Source: Prolixibacteraceae bacterium (GTDB taxonomy: Bacteria > Bacteroidota > Bacteroidia > Bacteroidales > Prolixibacteraceae). Taken from it: DNA of 7,767 nucleotides. The stretch spans positions 1 to 7,767 of the forward strand of contig JAFGGF010000335.1 of NCBI GenBank assembly GCA_016930735.1. Reading direction: 5' to 3'. Below, one piece after another: positions 1-6,363 of this stretch (its first letter is position 1; each line of letters begins with the position of its first letter). The position numbers and the translations under genes were made by a program. A model generated the notes under the pieces. The model was not told the origin of the DNA. It searched no databases and saw only the letters and a list, made by a program, of their open reading frames with translations.

Positions 1-753
1 CCTGATTTGTTTTACATAAGGCCCTGAATTAAATCCCATATCAAGTATTCCGTAATCATTCAGGTAAAGGACAGCTTCAGGGTTGGCAGCTTTAACAATC
101 CATGCCATCTCATTAATAACACCGTAACCCAACTGACGTCGGAAAAAATCGCCATGCAGCATTTCGTTGTTCAGGTCAAATTCATTGATCCGCCCTTTAA
201 AATGAGTTGTCACGCCGGTTCCCCTGTCAACAACGGCTTTTCGCAATTGAGCATTGTTAAGCGGGAAAAGCCAGTTGTTTACAAATTCGTCTTTAGCCCA
301 GTAAATACAATGCCCCCGCATAGGGATATTCCGTTCGTTACATAATTCCCAGATCCGGTCGGCAATGCTGTAGTCAACCTGACCCTGAACCGGTTCGTTG
401 GTATACCATTTAAGTGCATTTTCATGGACTGCATAATTAAAATTCTCTTCCAGCACCTGTAGGTATTTTTTACGGTTTTCACTGCTGAACGAACGAGGTG
501 CATTTTCTGCCAGTTCGTTGGGAATTGCAGTCCCGAATAAAAACTCGTGGCGGGTTTGTTCAATTTTTACAGCAACTCCGGGATCGGCATGGATAACCAT
601 GTTCCCCATCCTGATTAATTCTATACGTTTGCTAATCTGTTCTTCCGTGACTTTTTCAAGGGGTGTCAGGTTAAAAATATCATCCTGTGCAAAAATTTCA
701 GATTGAAAAAACAGGGAAATGAATAATGTGGTTAGCAAAATTGTATTCTTCAT
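1..753 (-). CDS. Secreted glycoside hydrolase family 10 (endo-1,4-beta-xylanase-like), 3' part missing
   Basis: The 251 visible codons are the N-terminal part of a GH10 enzyme, which cleaves beta-1,4-xylan internally with retention of configuration. Residues 1-22 are a Sec signal peptide (hydrophobic LLTTLFISLFF, cleavage probably at FA|QD), so the protein is exported. Family landmarks appear in order: FGTAI (73-77), ENALKW (111-116, matching the GH10 'ENxMKW' strand), RGHCIYW (146-152, matching 'RGHTLVW'), FDLNNEMLHG (192-201, with E197 as the expected acid/base) and YLNDYG (230-235). The catalytic nucleophile Glu lies beyond the window. The NNEMLHG form resembles plant-type and many Bacteroidota GH10 proteins more than the classic WDVVNE. 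No carbohydrate-binding module precedes the barrel in the visible part. The ATG at 751-753 is chosen because it starts the signal peptide. It lies 90 bp downstream of the nucleotidyltransferase gene on the same strand. GH10 membership is firm; the exact substrate is not. Confidence 0.92.
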   Translation of the reverse strand, partial: MKNTILLTTLFISLFFQSEIFAQDDIFNLTPLEKVTEEQISKRIELIRMGNMVIHADPGVAVKIEQTRHEFLFGTAIPNELAENAPRSFSSENRKKYLQVLEENFNYAVHENALKWYTNEPVQGQVDYSIADRIWELCNERNIPMRGHCIYWAKDEFVNNWLFPLNNAQLRKAVVDRGTGVTTHFKGRINEFDLNNEMLHGDFFRRQLGYGVINEMAWIVKAANPEAVLYLNDYGILDMGFNSGPYVKQIR

Positions 754-791
754 TGGTTAAGGTTTTAAAATTCCTGCTTTAAAGATATGGA

Positions 792-823
792 AAATGATAT
801 TAGCAGTATAAAGAATAATCAAA
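792..823 (-). promoter_or_regulatory. Candidate Bacteroidota promoter for the GH10 gene
   Basis: On the minus strand TTTG (820-823) is followed after 20 bp by TATCATTT (792-799), a 6-of-8 match to the -7 consensus TAnnTTTG. It would give a leader of about 35-45 nt before the ATG at 753. Spacing fits but the -7 element is imperfect, and the spacer is AT-rich enough for a chance match. Confidence 0.3.
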
Positions 824-843
824 TAAAGTATTTATAAATTGCG

Positions 844-1581
844 CTATTTAATCAGGTTTGATTGAATCATTCTTTGTGCTTCTTCCAGTTGTTCCGGCTT
901 GCCAATGTCCATCCAATAACCGGAGTGGTCGAAATAACCAACAATTTTACAACTTTTGGCAAGTTGGAGATAGGTGTCAATTATTGAAAATTTTCCTTCC
1001 TGAGTTATGAAGTTGAATATTTCAGGATTGATAATATGAATCCCGCTAAAGGCAAGTGGCCTGGCATTTTCAAATTTTTCCGGATTTGAAATCTTCTTTT
1101 CCCCGGTAACCACATTTTTCCAGCCAACCAGTTGTTTCGACTGGTCAAACGTCAGGTAACGCTGTGTTTTCCGTTCACGGGCTACAATAGTAGCAAGGGC
1201 TTTTTCTTTATTATGAAATTGAACGACTTTATCCAGGTCGATGTCACTTAAAACATCCACATTGTAAATAACAACAGGTTCATTTCCTGTTAGCAGCGGA
1301 GCGGCTTTTTTTAGTCCGCCACCTGTGTCAAGTAATAAATCCTGCTCATCAGAGATATGGACTATAATTCCAAAATTATTGTTGCTTTTAAGAAAATCAA
1401 TAATCTGGCCTGCAAAGTGATGGACATTTACTACAATTTCAGTGATGCCAAAACCTTTCAGCCTGGTGATTATATTCTCAAGAAATGTTTTCCCGCCCAG
1501 TTCAATCAGGGCTTTAGGTTTTGAATTGGTTAACGGTTTTAATCGGGTACCCAGCCCTGCCGCAAATATCATCGCTTTCAT
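844..1581 (-). CDS. MurU-like sugar-1-phosphate nucleotidyltransferase
   Basis: This 245-aa protein is a complete NTP-transferase-fold enzyme that joins a sugar 1-phosphate to an NTP, giving an NDP-sugar and pyrophosphate in the cytoplasm. The signature loop GLGTRLKPLT (9-18) with PKAL (22-25) binds the nucleotide and phosphate. LLDTGGGL (83-90) and AFSGIHIINPEIF (177-189) resemble the 'ETGGG' and 'FSGI..ypelF' segments of MurU, the MurNAc-1-phosphate uridylyltransferase of cell-wall recycling. NVDVL (107-111) supplies the metal-binding Asp, and GYWMDIGKPEQL (221-232) is the usual C-terminal motif. Length is close to MurU and shorter than RfbA/GalU-type enzymes. MurU normally works with the sugar kinase AmgK, often encoded next to it; no kinase gene lies in this window. 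Substrate is therefore unproven: MurNAc-1-P is most likely, mannose-1-P or a heptose-1-P possible. The start ATG sits 4 nt from a perfect TATATTTG element. Family sure, substrate not. Confidence 0.88.
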   Translation of the reverse strand: MKAMIFAAGLGTRLKPLTNSKPKALIELGGKTFLENIITRLKGFGITEIVVNVHHFAGQIIDFLKSNNNFGIIVHISDEQDLLLDTGGGLKKAAPLLTGNEPVVIYNVDVLSDIDLDKVVQFHNKEKALATIVARERKTQRYLTFDQSKQLVGWKNVVTGEKKISNPEKFENARPLAFSGIHIINPEIFNFITQEGKFSIIDTYLQLAKSCKIVGYFDHSGYWMDIGKPEQLEEAQRMIQSNLIK

Positions 1582-1584
1582 AAA

Positions 1585-1605
1585 ACAAATATAACTGATA
1601 TTTGT
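1585..1605 (-). promoter_or_regulatory. -7 promoter element inside a perfect inverted repeat, upstream of the nucleotidyltransferase
   Basis: The minus strand reads TATATTTG (1586-1593), an exact match to TAnnTTTG, ending 4 nt before the ATG. A TTTC lies 21 bp upstream in the -33 position (TTTG expected). The element is one half of a perfect 8-bp inverted repeat, arms ACAAATAT (1585-1592) and ATATTTGT (1598-1605) with a 5-nt loop. This could be an operator or a hairpin overlapping the promoter. It implies the gene can be transcribed apart from the hydrolase 73 bp upstream, as a nearly leaderless mRNA. Confidence 0.5.
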
Positions 1606-1654
1606 GAGGTGTAAGAAATCGGACTAAAAGTGCCACAATGATTTAAATAGCTTT

Positions 1655-2773
1655 TTATTCAATATTCAGAAACTCTTTTATTGCCGTATTAATTGTTTTT
1701 GCATGTTCCACTGACACCAGATGTCCGGAATCCAAAATTTCAATCCTGATATTCGGATAATCTCCAGCTGTCTGTTTTGCCAGTTCCGCATCGCCAACAA
1801 TCGGATCGTTTGTGCCCAGGAAAAGCAATACAGGTAAATCCATTTTTTGTTTTTGTTCTGTTGTCATTGGCACAGGCATTCCAACTGAAGGAATGCTTGC
1901 TATCATAATCTGGTTAAACCAGTCGCCATATTTCGAATTGACATATTCATCATTTCCGAATGCCCATTCAGCTACATATTTCCTTATTGATTCCATCGGG
2001 TACATGGATGCAACTCCCAGCATAAATATACTTTTAACGCTTAGCTGAGTTAGTCCCATCGGTCCGAATAATGCGAGTGATTCAACTTTCTCAGGATAGT
2101 AATAAGCATATACCTGAGCGATAAAACCACCATTTGATGATCCAAATACAGGACATTTTTCAATTTCCAGTTTGTTGGCTATTGAAGCATTAAAATCGGC
2201 AATTTCCTTAGGTGTACGGGGAAAAACCAATGCATCTTTCAATTTGCTTTTATTTCCTTCACCAATGTTGTCTACGGCATAAATACGGTAATGATCCAAA
2301 ACAGGTTCCAGGTTCTCAGCCCACGAATGGGCCCCCATCGAAGCAGCATGGAACATCAGCAGTGGAGGATTTTCTTCAATTCCGCAAACTAAAACATGAA
2401 CTGTCCCGAATTCTGTTTCGAGGTAAATATCTTCTGTATCATCTGGCCAGTCTGAAACTTTCTCATCGTAAATTTCCATTAGTTTTTGCCGGTTTGGTTC
2501 TGAAGTGTAAATGGTGGTTTTAGGTTCACTTTTCAGAAATATTATTTTTATCAGAACAAGAATGACAAGAAATGCTATCCGAGAAATAAAAACAGTTTTT
2601 TTATTCCACTTTCTATTTTTGAAATTTGGCCAGTAAGCCAATGCAAATGCGATCAACAGAAAAACCAAAGCCTGTCCAAACGCTTTATTTAGTATCAATG
2701 TAAGTGAAAACAACAGGATACCTGCAATTATTATCCATTTGAAGATATTGAGTATAAATTTTATAGTTTTCAT
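1655..2773 (-). CDS. Membrane-anchored alpha/beta hydrolase
   Basis: This 372-aa protein has an N-terminal membrane part and a complete alpha/beta-hydrolase domain. Three hydrophobic helices lie at about 13-29, 33-48 and 61-80, followed by a linker (about 81-115) and the catalytic domain. The nucleophile elbow is GSSNGG (211-216) with Ser213; Asp323 in LGTNDP and His351 in DSGHL complete a plausible triad. HAASMGAHSW (142-151) lies where the oxyanion-hole loop is expected. Such enzymes hydrolyse esters, amides, lactones or related bonds; nothing seen specifies the substrate. It starts 12 nt after the stop of the small membrane protein gene, so the two are very likely co-transcribed from the divergent promoter shared with the AraC regulator. 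The orientation of the catalytic domain (cytoplasm or periplasm) cannot be settled by eye; three helices after a short N-terminus would reverse the side of the chain. Three leading helices are unusual for this fold, which is more often soluble or tethered by one helix. Confidence 0.88.
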   Translation of the reverse strand: MKTIKFILNIFKWIIIAGILLFSLTLILNKAFGQALVFLLIAFALAYWPNFKNRKWNKKTVFISRIAFLVILVLIKIIFLKSEPKTTIYTSEPNRQKLMEIYDEKVSDWPDDTEDIYLETEFGTVHVLVCGIEENPPLLMFHAASMGAHSWAENLEPVLDHYRIYAVDNIGEGNKSKLKDALVFPRTPKEIADFNASIANKLEIEKCPVFGSSNGGFIAQVYAYYYPEKVESLALFGPMGLTQLSVKSIFMLGVASMYPMESIRKYVAEWAFGNDEYVNSKYGDWFNQIMIASIPSVGMPVPMTTEQKQKMDLPVLLFLGTNDPIVGDAELAKQTAGDYPNIRIEILDSGHLVSVEHAKTINTAIKEFLNIE

Positions 2774-2785
2774 TGATTTTCAGTT

Positions 2786-3205
2786 TTAGTCTTCAAAAAT
2801 CTGAGCCGGCCAGTTGCCATTAAAAATAACTGAATAATATATAAAAAGGTTAACAGCAATTGCTCCAATCTTATTAAAAAACATGGCAAAAGAATTCGGG
2901 AATATAATTAAACAAATAGTTGAGCAAACTGCAGTTATTGTAGCAAGTGTTTGCCACATCGCCTCATTCAATAAAATTCCTTTAAAACTTAAAGCTGTTA
3001 AAATTCCTGCTAACCCGGTAATCAGAAAAAGGATAAAACAAATGGTTTTATTTGTATTTCCTCCCAATCCTTTTAATATCCATGAAGTTGCCGGAGTTGA
3101 ATTATTGATTTTAACACCAAGGCTTGCAACGACACCCTGGAAATGCCCGATTCCATGAACCAGCAGGGCGATAAAGACGATCAGTTTTACGGTTTTTGTT
3201 GACAT
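2786..3205 (-). CDS. Small four-helix inner-membrane protein of unknown function
   Basis: This 139-aa protein is almost entirely membrane-embedded, with hydrophobic helices at about 6-25, 53-75, 85-102 and 112-128. I do not recognise a named family. The clearest feature is LVHGIGHFQG (15-24), with two histidines (17 and 21) one turn apart near the end of the first helix; such a pair could bind a metal or a cofactor, but this is speculation. The short acidic C-terminus (IFED) is outside the membrane. The ATG at 3203-3205 is preferred to the upstream ATG at 3250, because the extra 15 residues would cover the likely promoter and weaken the normal MSTK-helix beginning. The gene is first in a probable operon with the hydrolase downstream and faces the AraC regulator across 121 bp. 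That pattern suggests that the regulator controls it. Confidence 0.8.
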   Translation of the reverse strand: MSTKTVKLIVFIALLVHGIGHFQGVVASLGVKINNSTPATSWILKGLGGNTNKTICFILFLITGLAGILTALSFKGILLNEAMWQTLATITAVCSTICLIIFPNSFAMFFNKIGAIAVNLFIYYSVIFNGNWPAQIFED

Positions 3206-3217
3206 GATTATTTGTAT

Positions 3218-3251
3218 TAAAGTTAAATATTTTAATTTTTGATGATACAAA
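3218..3251 (-). promoter_or_regulatory. Candidate promoter of the membrane protein-hydrolase operon
   Basis: The minus strand has TTTG (3248-3251), 22 bp, then TAACTTTA (3218-3225), a 7-of-8 match to TAnnTTTG. Transcription would begin near 3211-3214, only 6-9 nt before the chosen ATG at 3205 and well downstream of the alternative ATG at 3250. A 7-bp inverted repeat, TTTGTAT (3211-3217) and ATACAAA (3245-3251), brackets this promoter and could be a regulator site. Confidence 0.42.
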
Positions 3252-3265
3252 GATTTTAATTTATT

Positions 3266-3290
3266 GATAATTAAATCTTATCATTAAATC
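3266..3290. promoter_or_regulatory. Candidate operator in the divergent region: overlapping inverted and direct repeats
   Basis: GATAA (3266-3270) and TTATC (3278-3282) form an inverted repeat around 7 bp. ATTAAATC occurs twice as a direct repeat (3270-3277 and 3283-3290), 13 bp apart start to start. AraC-family proteins commonly bind direct repeats between divergent promoters, often that of their own gene, so this is a reasonable place for the adjacent regulator. The region is very AT-rich, so short repeats also arise by chance. Confidence 0.35.
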
Positions 3291-3301
3291 GCAATTATTT
3301 G

Positions 3302-3317
3302 TTATTTTGCGACAAAA
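3302..3317 (+). promoter_or_regulatory. Candidate -7 element for the AraC regulator, within an inverted repeat
   Basis: TTATTTTG (3302-3309) matches TAnnTTTG at 7 of 8 positions and lies 17 nt before the ATG. No TTTG is seen at the -33 distance. TTTTG (3305-3309) and CAAAA (3313-3317) form a 5-bp inverted repeat around CGA, overlapping the expected start of transcription, which could allow autoregulation. Confidence 0.35.
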
Positions 3318-3326
3318 CCATCAACT

Positions 3327-4334
3327 ATGTTTGTCCATTCTTCACGGATTAAAAAACAAATTGAATATATTAAGTCGAAGGGAATAAATCCGGAACCTGC
3401 CTACAGGCTTGCTAAAACAACACATGAAGAGGTTCTGAACCCTGAAAAAACTTTCAGTTTTGAACAGTTTCATTCCGTAATGAAGTTTGCGATTGAACAA
3501 ACAGGTGATGATTTTTATGGTTTACACATGGGGCAGGAACCGCATATAGCAGGGACAGTTGGCATGATGGCAGCCAGTTGTAAAAACCTGAAAGAAGCGT
3601 TTATACAAGGTTGTAAATTTTTTAAAATTCAGGGGGATTTTGCTGAAATCTCCTTTGTCGATGATATTGATTTTCCAAAAATTGAATACAAAATATCAAA
3701 TGCCTGGAAATTAAAATTCCCGGAAACAGCACGTCATGAAGTGGATGCAATGTTTGCTTTTCTTGCAGGAATTATGAAAATAAATTCGAATAATACTGTT
3801 AAACCATACCGGATTAATTTTACCCGGAGGGCACCCGGGGATAACAGTGTTTATGAAGAACTTTTTGATTCTACTCCTTTTTATGAAAGGGAAAGTGATG
3901 AAATGATATTCAGGCAGCAGGATTTGCTCATTCCTATGAAAGCATTTAATCCTGAGACCTTTCAGCTTTTAAAATCTCATATCGAAAGCCAATTGAAACG
4001 TTTTAACAACCAGGTATCTCTGATCGATAAGGTTAAATCAATTCTTTTATCTTCGATGCAATACAATTTCCCGGATATGGAAATGGTTGCAACAAAATTG
4101 AAAACCAGCCCCCGCACATTGCAGCGTCAACTTTCAAAAGAGAATTCCAGTTTTAAGGATATTTTAAAAGAAACCCGCTTCGACCTTGCCAGGCAGATGT
4201 TAAAACAAAATAACCTTACCGTTTCAGAAATCAGTTACACATTGGGTTATTCCGACCTGGGAAATTTCAGCCGTTCGTTTAAAAAATTTACAGGAGTTAG
4301 CCCGCAGGAATTCAGGAATAAATGTTGTTTTTAG
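3327..4334 (+). CDS. AraC-family transcriptional regulator with arabinose-binding-type N-terminal domain
   Basis: This 335-aa protein is a two-domain AraC regulator. Residues about 15-200 resemble the N-terminal ligand-binding/dimerisation domain of the OruR/ArgR/VirS group (Pfam 'Arabinose_bd' type), including FSFEQFHSVMKFAIEQTGDDFYGLHMG (43-69) and GTVGMMAASCKNLKEAF (76-92). The C-terminal DNA-binding domain has two helix-turn-helix units: MEMVATKLKTSPRTLQRQL (251-269) and LTVSEISYTLGYSDLGNFSRSFKKF (297-321), ending in the family signature TGVSPQEFR (322-330). It is a full-length cytoplasmic regulator. Its gene is divergent from the membrane protein-hydrolase operon, the most likely target, by a 121-bp repeat-rich region. 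The SusD-like gene 106 bp downstream on the same strand is an alternative target or read-through partner. In family members such as mycobacterial VirS, the regulator lies divergent from an operon that includes a lipase/esterase, so the arrangement here is similar in kind. The ligand cannot be deduced. Confidence 0.93.
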   Translation: MFVHSSRIKKQIEYIKSKGINPEPAYRLAKTTHEEVLNPEKTFSFEQFHSVMKFAIEQTGDDFYGLHMGQEPHIAGTVGMMAASCKNLKEAFIQGCKFFKIQGDFAEISFVDDIDFPKIEYKISNAWKLKFPETARHEVDAMFAFLAGIMKINSNNTVKPYRINFTRRAPGDNSVYEELFDSTPFYERESDEMIFRQQDLLIPMKAFNPETFQLLKSHIESQLKRFNNQVSLIDKVKSILLSSMQYNFPDMEMVATKLKTSPRTLQRQLSKENSSFKDILKETRFDLARQMLKQNNLTVSEISYTLGYSDLGNFSRSFKKFTGVSPQEFRNKCCF

Positions 4335-4370
4335 CATTCGCTCATAATATGTTACAGAATAGATAATTTT

Positions 4371-4403
4371 TTTATTAAAAGGCCTGATTTTTTTATAGCT
4401 TTA
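4371..4403 (+). promoter_or_regulatory. Candidate promoter of the SusD-like gene
   Basis: TAGCTTTA (4396-4403) matches TAnnTTTG at 7 of 8 positions; TTTA (4371-4374) lies 21 bp upstream. Transcription would start around 4408-4410, which rules out the in-frame ATG at 4408 and supports translation from 4441. The -33 element sits in a T-rich run and is weak evidence. Confidence 0.35.
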
Positions 4404-4409
4404 AAGGTT

Positions 4410-4431
4410 GACTTTTAAATGTTATAAAGTC
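4410..4431 (+). promoter_or_regulatory. Inverted repeat in the SusD leader
   Basis: GACTTT (4410-4415) and AAAGTC (4426-4431) form a perfect 6-bp inverted repeat around 10 bp, ending 9 nt before the SusD start codon. As RNA it would be a small hairpin at the very 5' end of the predicted transcript; as DNA it could be an operator directly after the promoter. The function is unknown. Confidence 0.35.
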
Positions 4432-4440
4432 CTGAATGCC

Positions 4441-6264
4441 ATGAAAATAAAATTACTTCTTCTCATATTTTTAATTTTAGCCTTTTCGTGTTCCGAAGAT
4501 TTTCTGATCAAAGAACCTTTGGGAGTTAATTCCGAAAATATTTTTTACAATGAAAAAGGCATTGATGCTTTGTTGATAGGAGCTTACAGTATGGTTCAGG
4601 GAAGTTCTGTGTGGGAAATTACATGGGGAGCTTCAATACAGAACTGGACTTATGGTTCCGGTGCTTCCGACGATGCTTACATAGAACCTGAAGCTACAGA
4701 TGCAACATCGGTTTATGATATTGAACGCTGGAATGTTTCTCCATATAACAATTATCCTGCGGAAAAATGGAGATGGGCATTCGGGATGGGGGTATTCAGG
4801 ACAAATCTGGTACTTAATGTAATAAAAGAAACACAGGATATTCCAGAACAAAAGGCTGCTGAGTTTAAGGCTGAAGCACTTTTTTTACGGGCTTTATTTT
4901 ATTTTGAAGCCTGGCTGGTTTTTGGTGATTATATTCCTCTTATTGATGAAGATGTAAAAGACCCGTCAAAAGTTGGCAACATTAATCCCGAAGGAGCTGT
5001 TCTTGAATTTATTGTAAATGATTTAAAATTTGCCTGGGGAAACCTGCCGGATTCACAGGTACAGCCGGGCCGCCCTACAAAATATGCCGCCATGGCTCTG
5101 GCAGCACGGGCGTATCTTCAGGAGTTAAAATATACTGAAGCAAAACCTTTGCTCGATAATATTATTAATAGTGGGAAGTATTCCCTGATGACCAATTTTT
5201 TTGATAATTTCAGGATTGAGAAAAATAACAATGCTGAATCGATATTTGAAATTCAGGCAAACGTAAATGATATCAATGAATCGTTAAATGCCGAAATGGG
5301 AATCGGGCTGAATTGGCCACACGGTGGTGATATTGGTATGTGCTGCGGATTTCATCAGGTTTCCCAAAATATGGTAAATGCTTTTAAGGTCGATGAAGAC
5401 GGTCTGCCCCTGTTTGATACCTTTAACGATACCAATTTAAAAAATGATATGGGAATTCGCTCCGAAGAGGAATTTATACCTTCATCTCATTTACTTGACC
5501 CGAGAATTGACTGGACTACCGGTCGAAGGGGAATACCATTTCTTGATTGGGGAATAGAAAGAGGTTATGACTGGGTGCGTAAACAATCTGCCGGAGGTCC
5601 GTACCTTCCTGCCATGAAACCGTTTTTTTACAAGTTTCAACGTTATACACTTTCCACAAAAACTGGTTGGATGACAGGTTTAAATGCCAACAATTACCGT
5701 TATATCCGCTATTCACATATTTTGCTGTGGAGGGCGGAAGTGGCAGCTTACGAAGGTGACCTGGACAAAGTACTTGAATTGGTTAATATGATCCGTCAAA
5801 GAGCAGGAAATGAGGTGGTAATGGGCAAAGTATTGATTTATAAGTTGCCCAAATCGGTTTATCCATGGGGCGAAGGTTCTACCGATGCTGATTATTTAAC
5901 AGGAGGTGCTGTTGACTGGTCGCAGCCTGCTGCCAATTATAAAATCGGTTTATACTCTTTGTTTACCGATAACAACGAGGCCATGTGTGCGGTTCAATGG
6001 GAACAGAGATTGGAGTTCGCAACTGAAGGAAGGCGTTTTTTTGACCTGCGGCGCTGGGATGATTTGCCCGATAAAATAGGTGGTAAAAGTATGGCAGAAG
6101 TTTTAAATTCGTTTGCTGCTGAAGACATTAGCTTCAGATCTGGAGCCTGGGTTATGAGAAGTGCAGTTTTTAATGAAGGTGATAAATTCCAGCCTGTACC
6201 ACAAGGCGTTTTAAAGCAGCAACCGGTTTTGAAACAGCGGCCCTATTATATAGAGGAAGACTGA
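4441..6264 (+). CDS. SusD/RagB family outer-membrane nutrient-binding lipoprotein (no SusC partner in view)
   Basis: This 607-aa protein is a complete SusD-like surface lipoprotein, the glycan- or peptide-capturing lid that normally sits on a SusC TonB-dependent transporter. Residues 1-16 are a lipoprotein signal peptide ending LAFS|C17, followed by SEDF, an acidic stretch typical of Bacteroidota surface export. Family segments appear in order: FYNEKGIDALLIGAYSM (35-51), AEALFLRALFYFEAW (144-158), GRPTKYAAMALAARAYL (210-226, TPR-like), NNAESIFEIQ (263-272), YIRYSHILLWRAEVA (421-435), EQRLEFATEGRRFFDLRRW (521-539) and FQPVPQ near the end (583-588). Length is within the usual 480-650 aa. The ATG at 4441 is chosen because it begins the signal peptide; an in-frame ATG at 4408 would bury it. 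Upstream is the AraC regulator, not SusC, and 133 bp separate it from the next gene, so this is an orphan copy in this window. Its ligand is unknown. Confidence 0.95.
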   Translation: MKIKLLLLIFLILAFSCSEDFLIKEPLGVNSENIFYNEKGIDALLIGAYSMVQGSSVWEITWGASIQNWTYGSGASDDAYIEPEATDATSVYDIERWNVSPYNNYPAEKWRWAFGMGVFRTNLVLNVIKETQDIPEQKAAEFKAEALFLRALFYFEAWLVFGDYIPLIDEDVKDPSKVGNINPEGAVLEFIVNDLKFAWGNLPDSQVQPGRPTKYAAMALAARAYLQELKYTEAKPLLDNIINSGKYSLMTNFFDNFRIEKNNNAESIFEIQANVNDINESLNAEMGIGLNWPHGGDIGMCCGFHQVSQNMVNAFKVDEDGLPLFDTFNDTNLKNDMGIRSEEEFIPSSHLLDPRIDWTTGRRGIPFLDWGIERGYDWVRKQSAGGPYLPAMKPFFYKFQRYTLSTKTGWMTGLNANNYRYIRYSHILLWRAEVAAYEGDLDKVLELVNMIRQRAGNEVVMGKVLIYKLPKSVYPWGEGSTDADYLTGGAVDWSQPAANYKIGLYSLFTDNNEAMCAVQWEQRLEFATEGRRFFDLRRWDDLPDKIGGKSMAEVLNSFAAEDISFRSGAWVMRSAVFNEGDKFQPVPQGVLKQQPVLKQRPYYIEED

Positions 6265-6266
6265 TT

Positions 6267-6284
6267 TAGTATTTATACTATTTT
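6267..6284 (+). terminator. Weak stem-loop just after the SusD stop codon
   Basis: TAGTAT (6267-6272) and ATACTA (6275-6280) are a perfect inverted repeat separated by two T, followed by TTTT (6281-6284). The stem is AT-only apart from one G-C pair and the loop is tight, so it is a poor intrinsic terminator; position right after the stop at 6264 is the main argument. Confidence 0.25.
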
Positions 6285-6331
6285 GAAGAAATACTTTTGG
6301 ATCATCCCCAAATTATTTTCATATAAAATAA

Positions 6332-6363
6332 ATTGTTAGTCATTTTTATTAAGTTTATATTTT
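6332..6363 (+). promoter_or_regulatory. Candidate promoter of the B3/B4-acyltransferase operon
   Basis: ATTG (6332-6335), 20 bp, then TATATTTT (6356-6363) fits the Bacteroidota pattern TTTG-N20-TAnnTTTG with one mismatch in each element. The start would be near 6370, leaving a leader of about 28 nt before the ATG at 6398. Confidence 0.4.

Noticed and set aside
279..563. 94-aa minus-strand open frame within the GH10 region
   Set aside because: It overlaps the GH10 gene in another frame on the same strand, and the GH10 frame contains the recognisable family motifs.
2212..2523. 103-aa plus-strand open frame opposite the hydrolase gene
   Set aside because: It lies wholly antisense to the catalytic domain of the hydrolase and has no recognisable domain or promoter.
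2883..3158. 91-aa plus-strand open frame opposite the small membrane protein
   Set aside because: It is antisense to a hydrophobic coding region, and the membrane-protein frame has the better operon position and helix pattern.
3206..3250. 15-codon N-terminal extension of the small membrane protein (ATG at 3250)
   Set aside because: The extension overlaps the probable promoter and the MSTK start is a more natural beginning of the first helix.
4408..4440. 11-codon N-terminal extension of the SusD-like protein (ATG at 4408)
   Set aside because: It would place charged and polar residues before the lipoprotein signal peptide and begins at the predicted transcription start.
4335..4440. Remnant of a SusC gene between AraC and SusD
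   Set aside because: The 106 bp are AT-rich with stops in all frames and show no TonB-receptor C-terminal sequence.
1..6264. A polysaccharide utilisation locus joining GH10 and SusD
   Set aside because: The two genes are on opposite strands, are separated by unrelated genes, and no SusC or further glycosidase is present.
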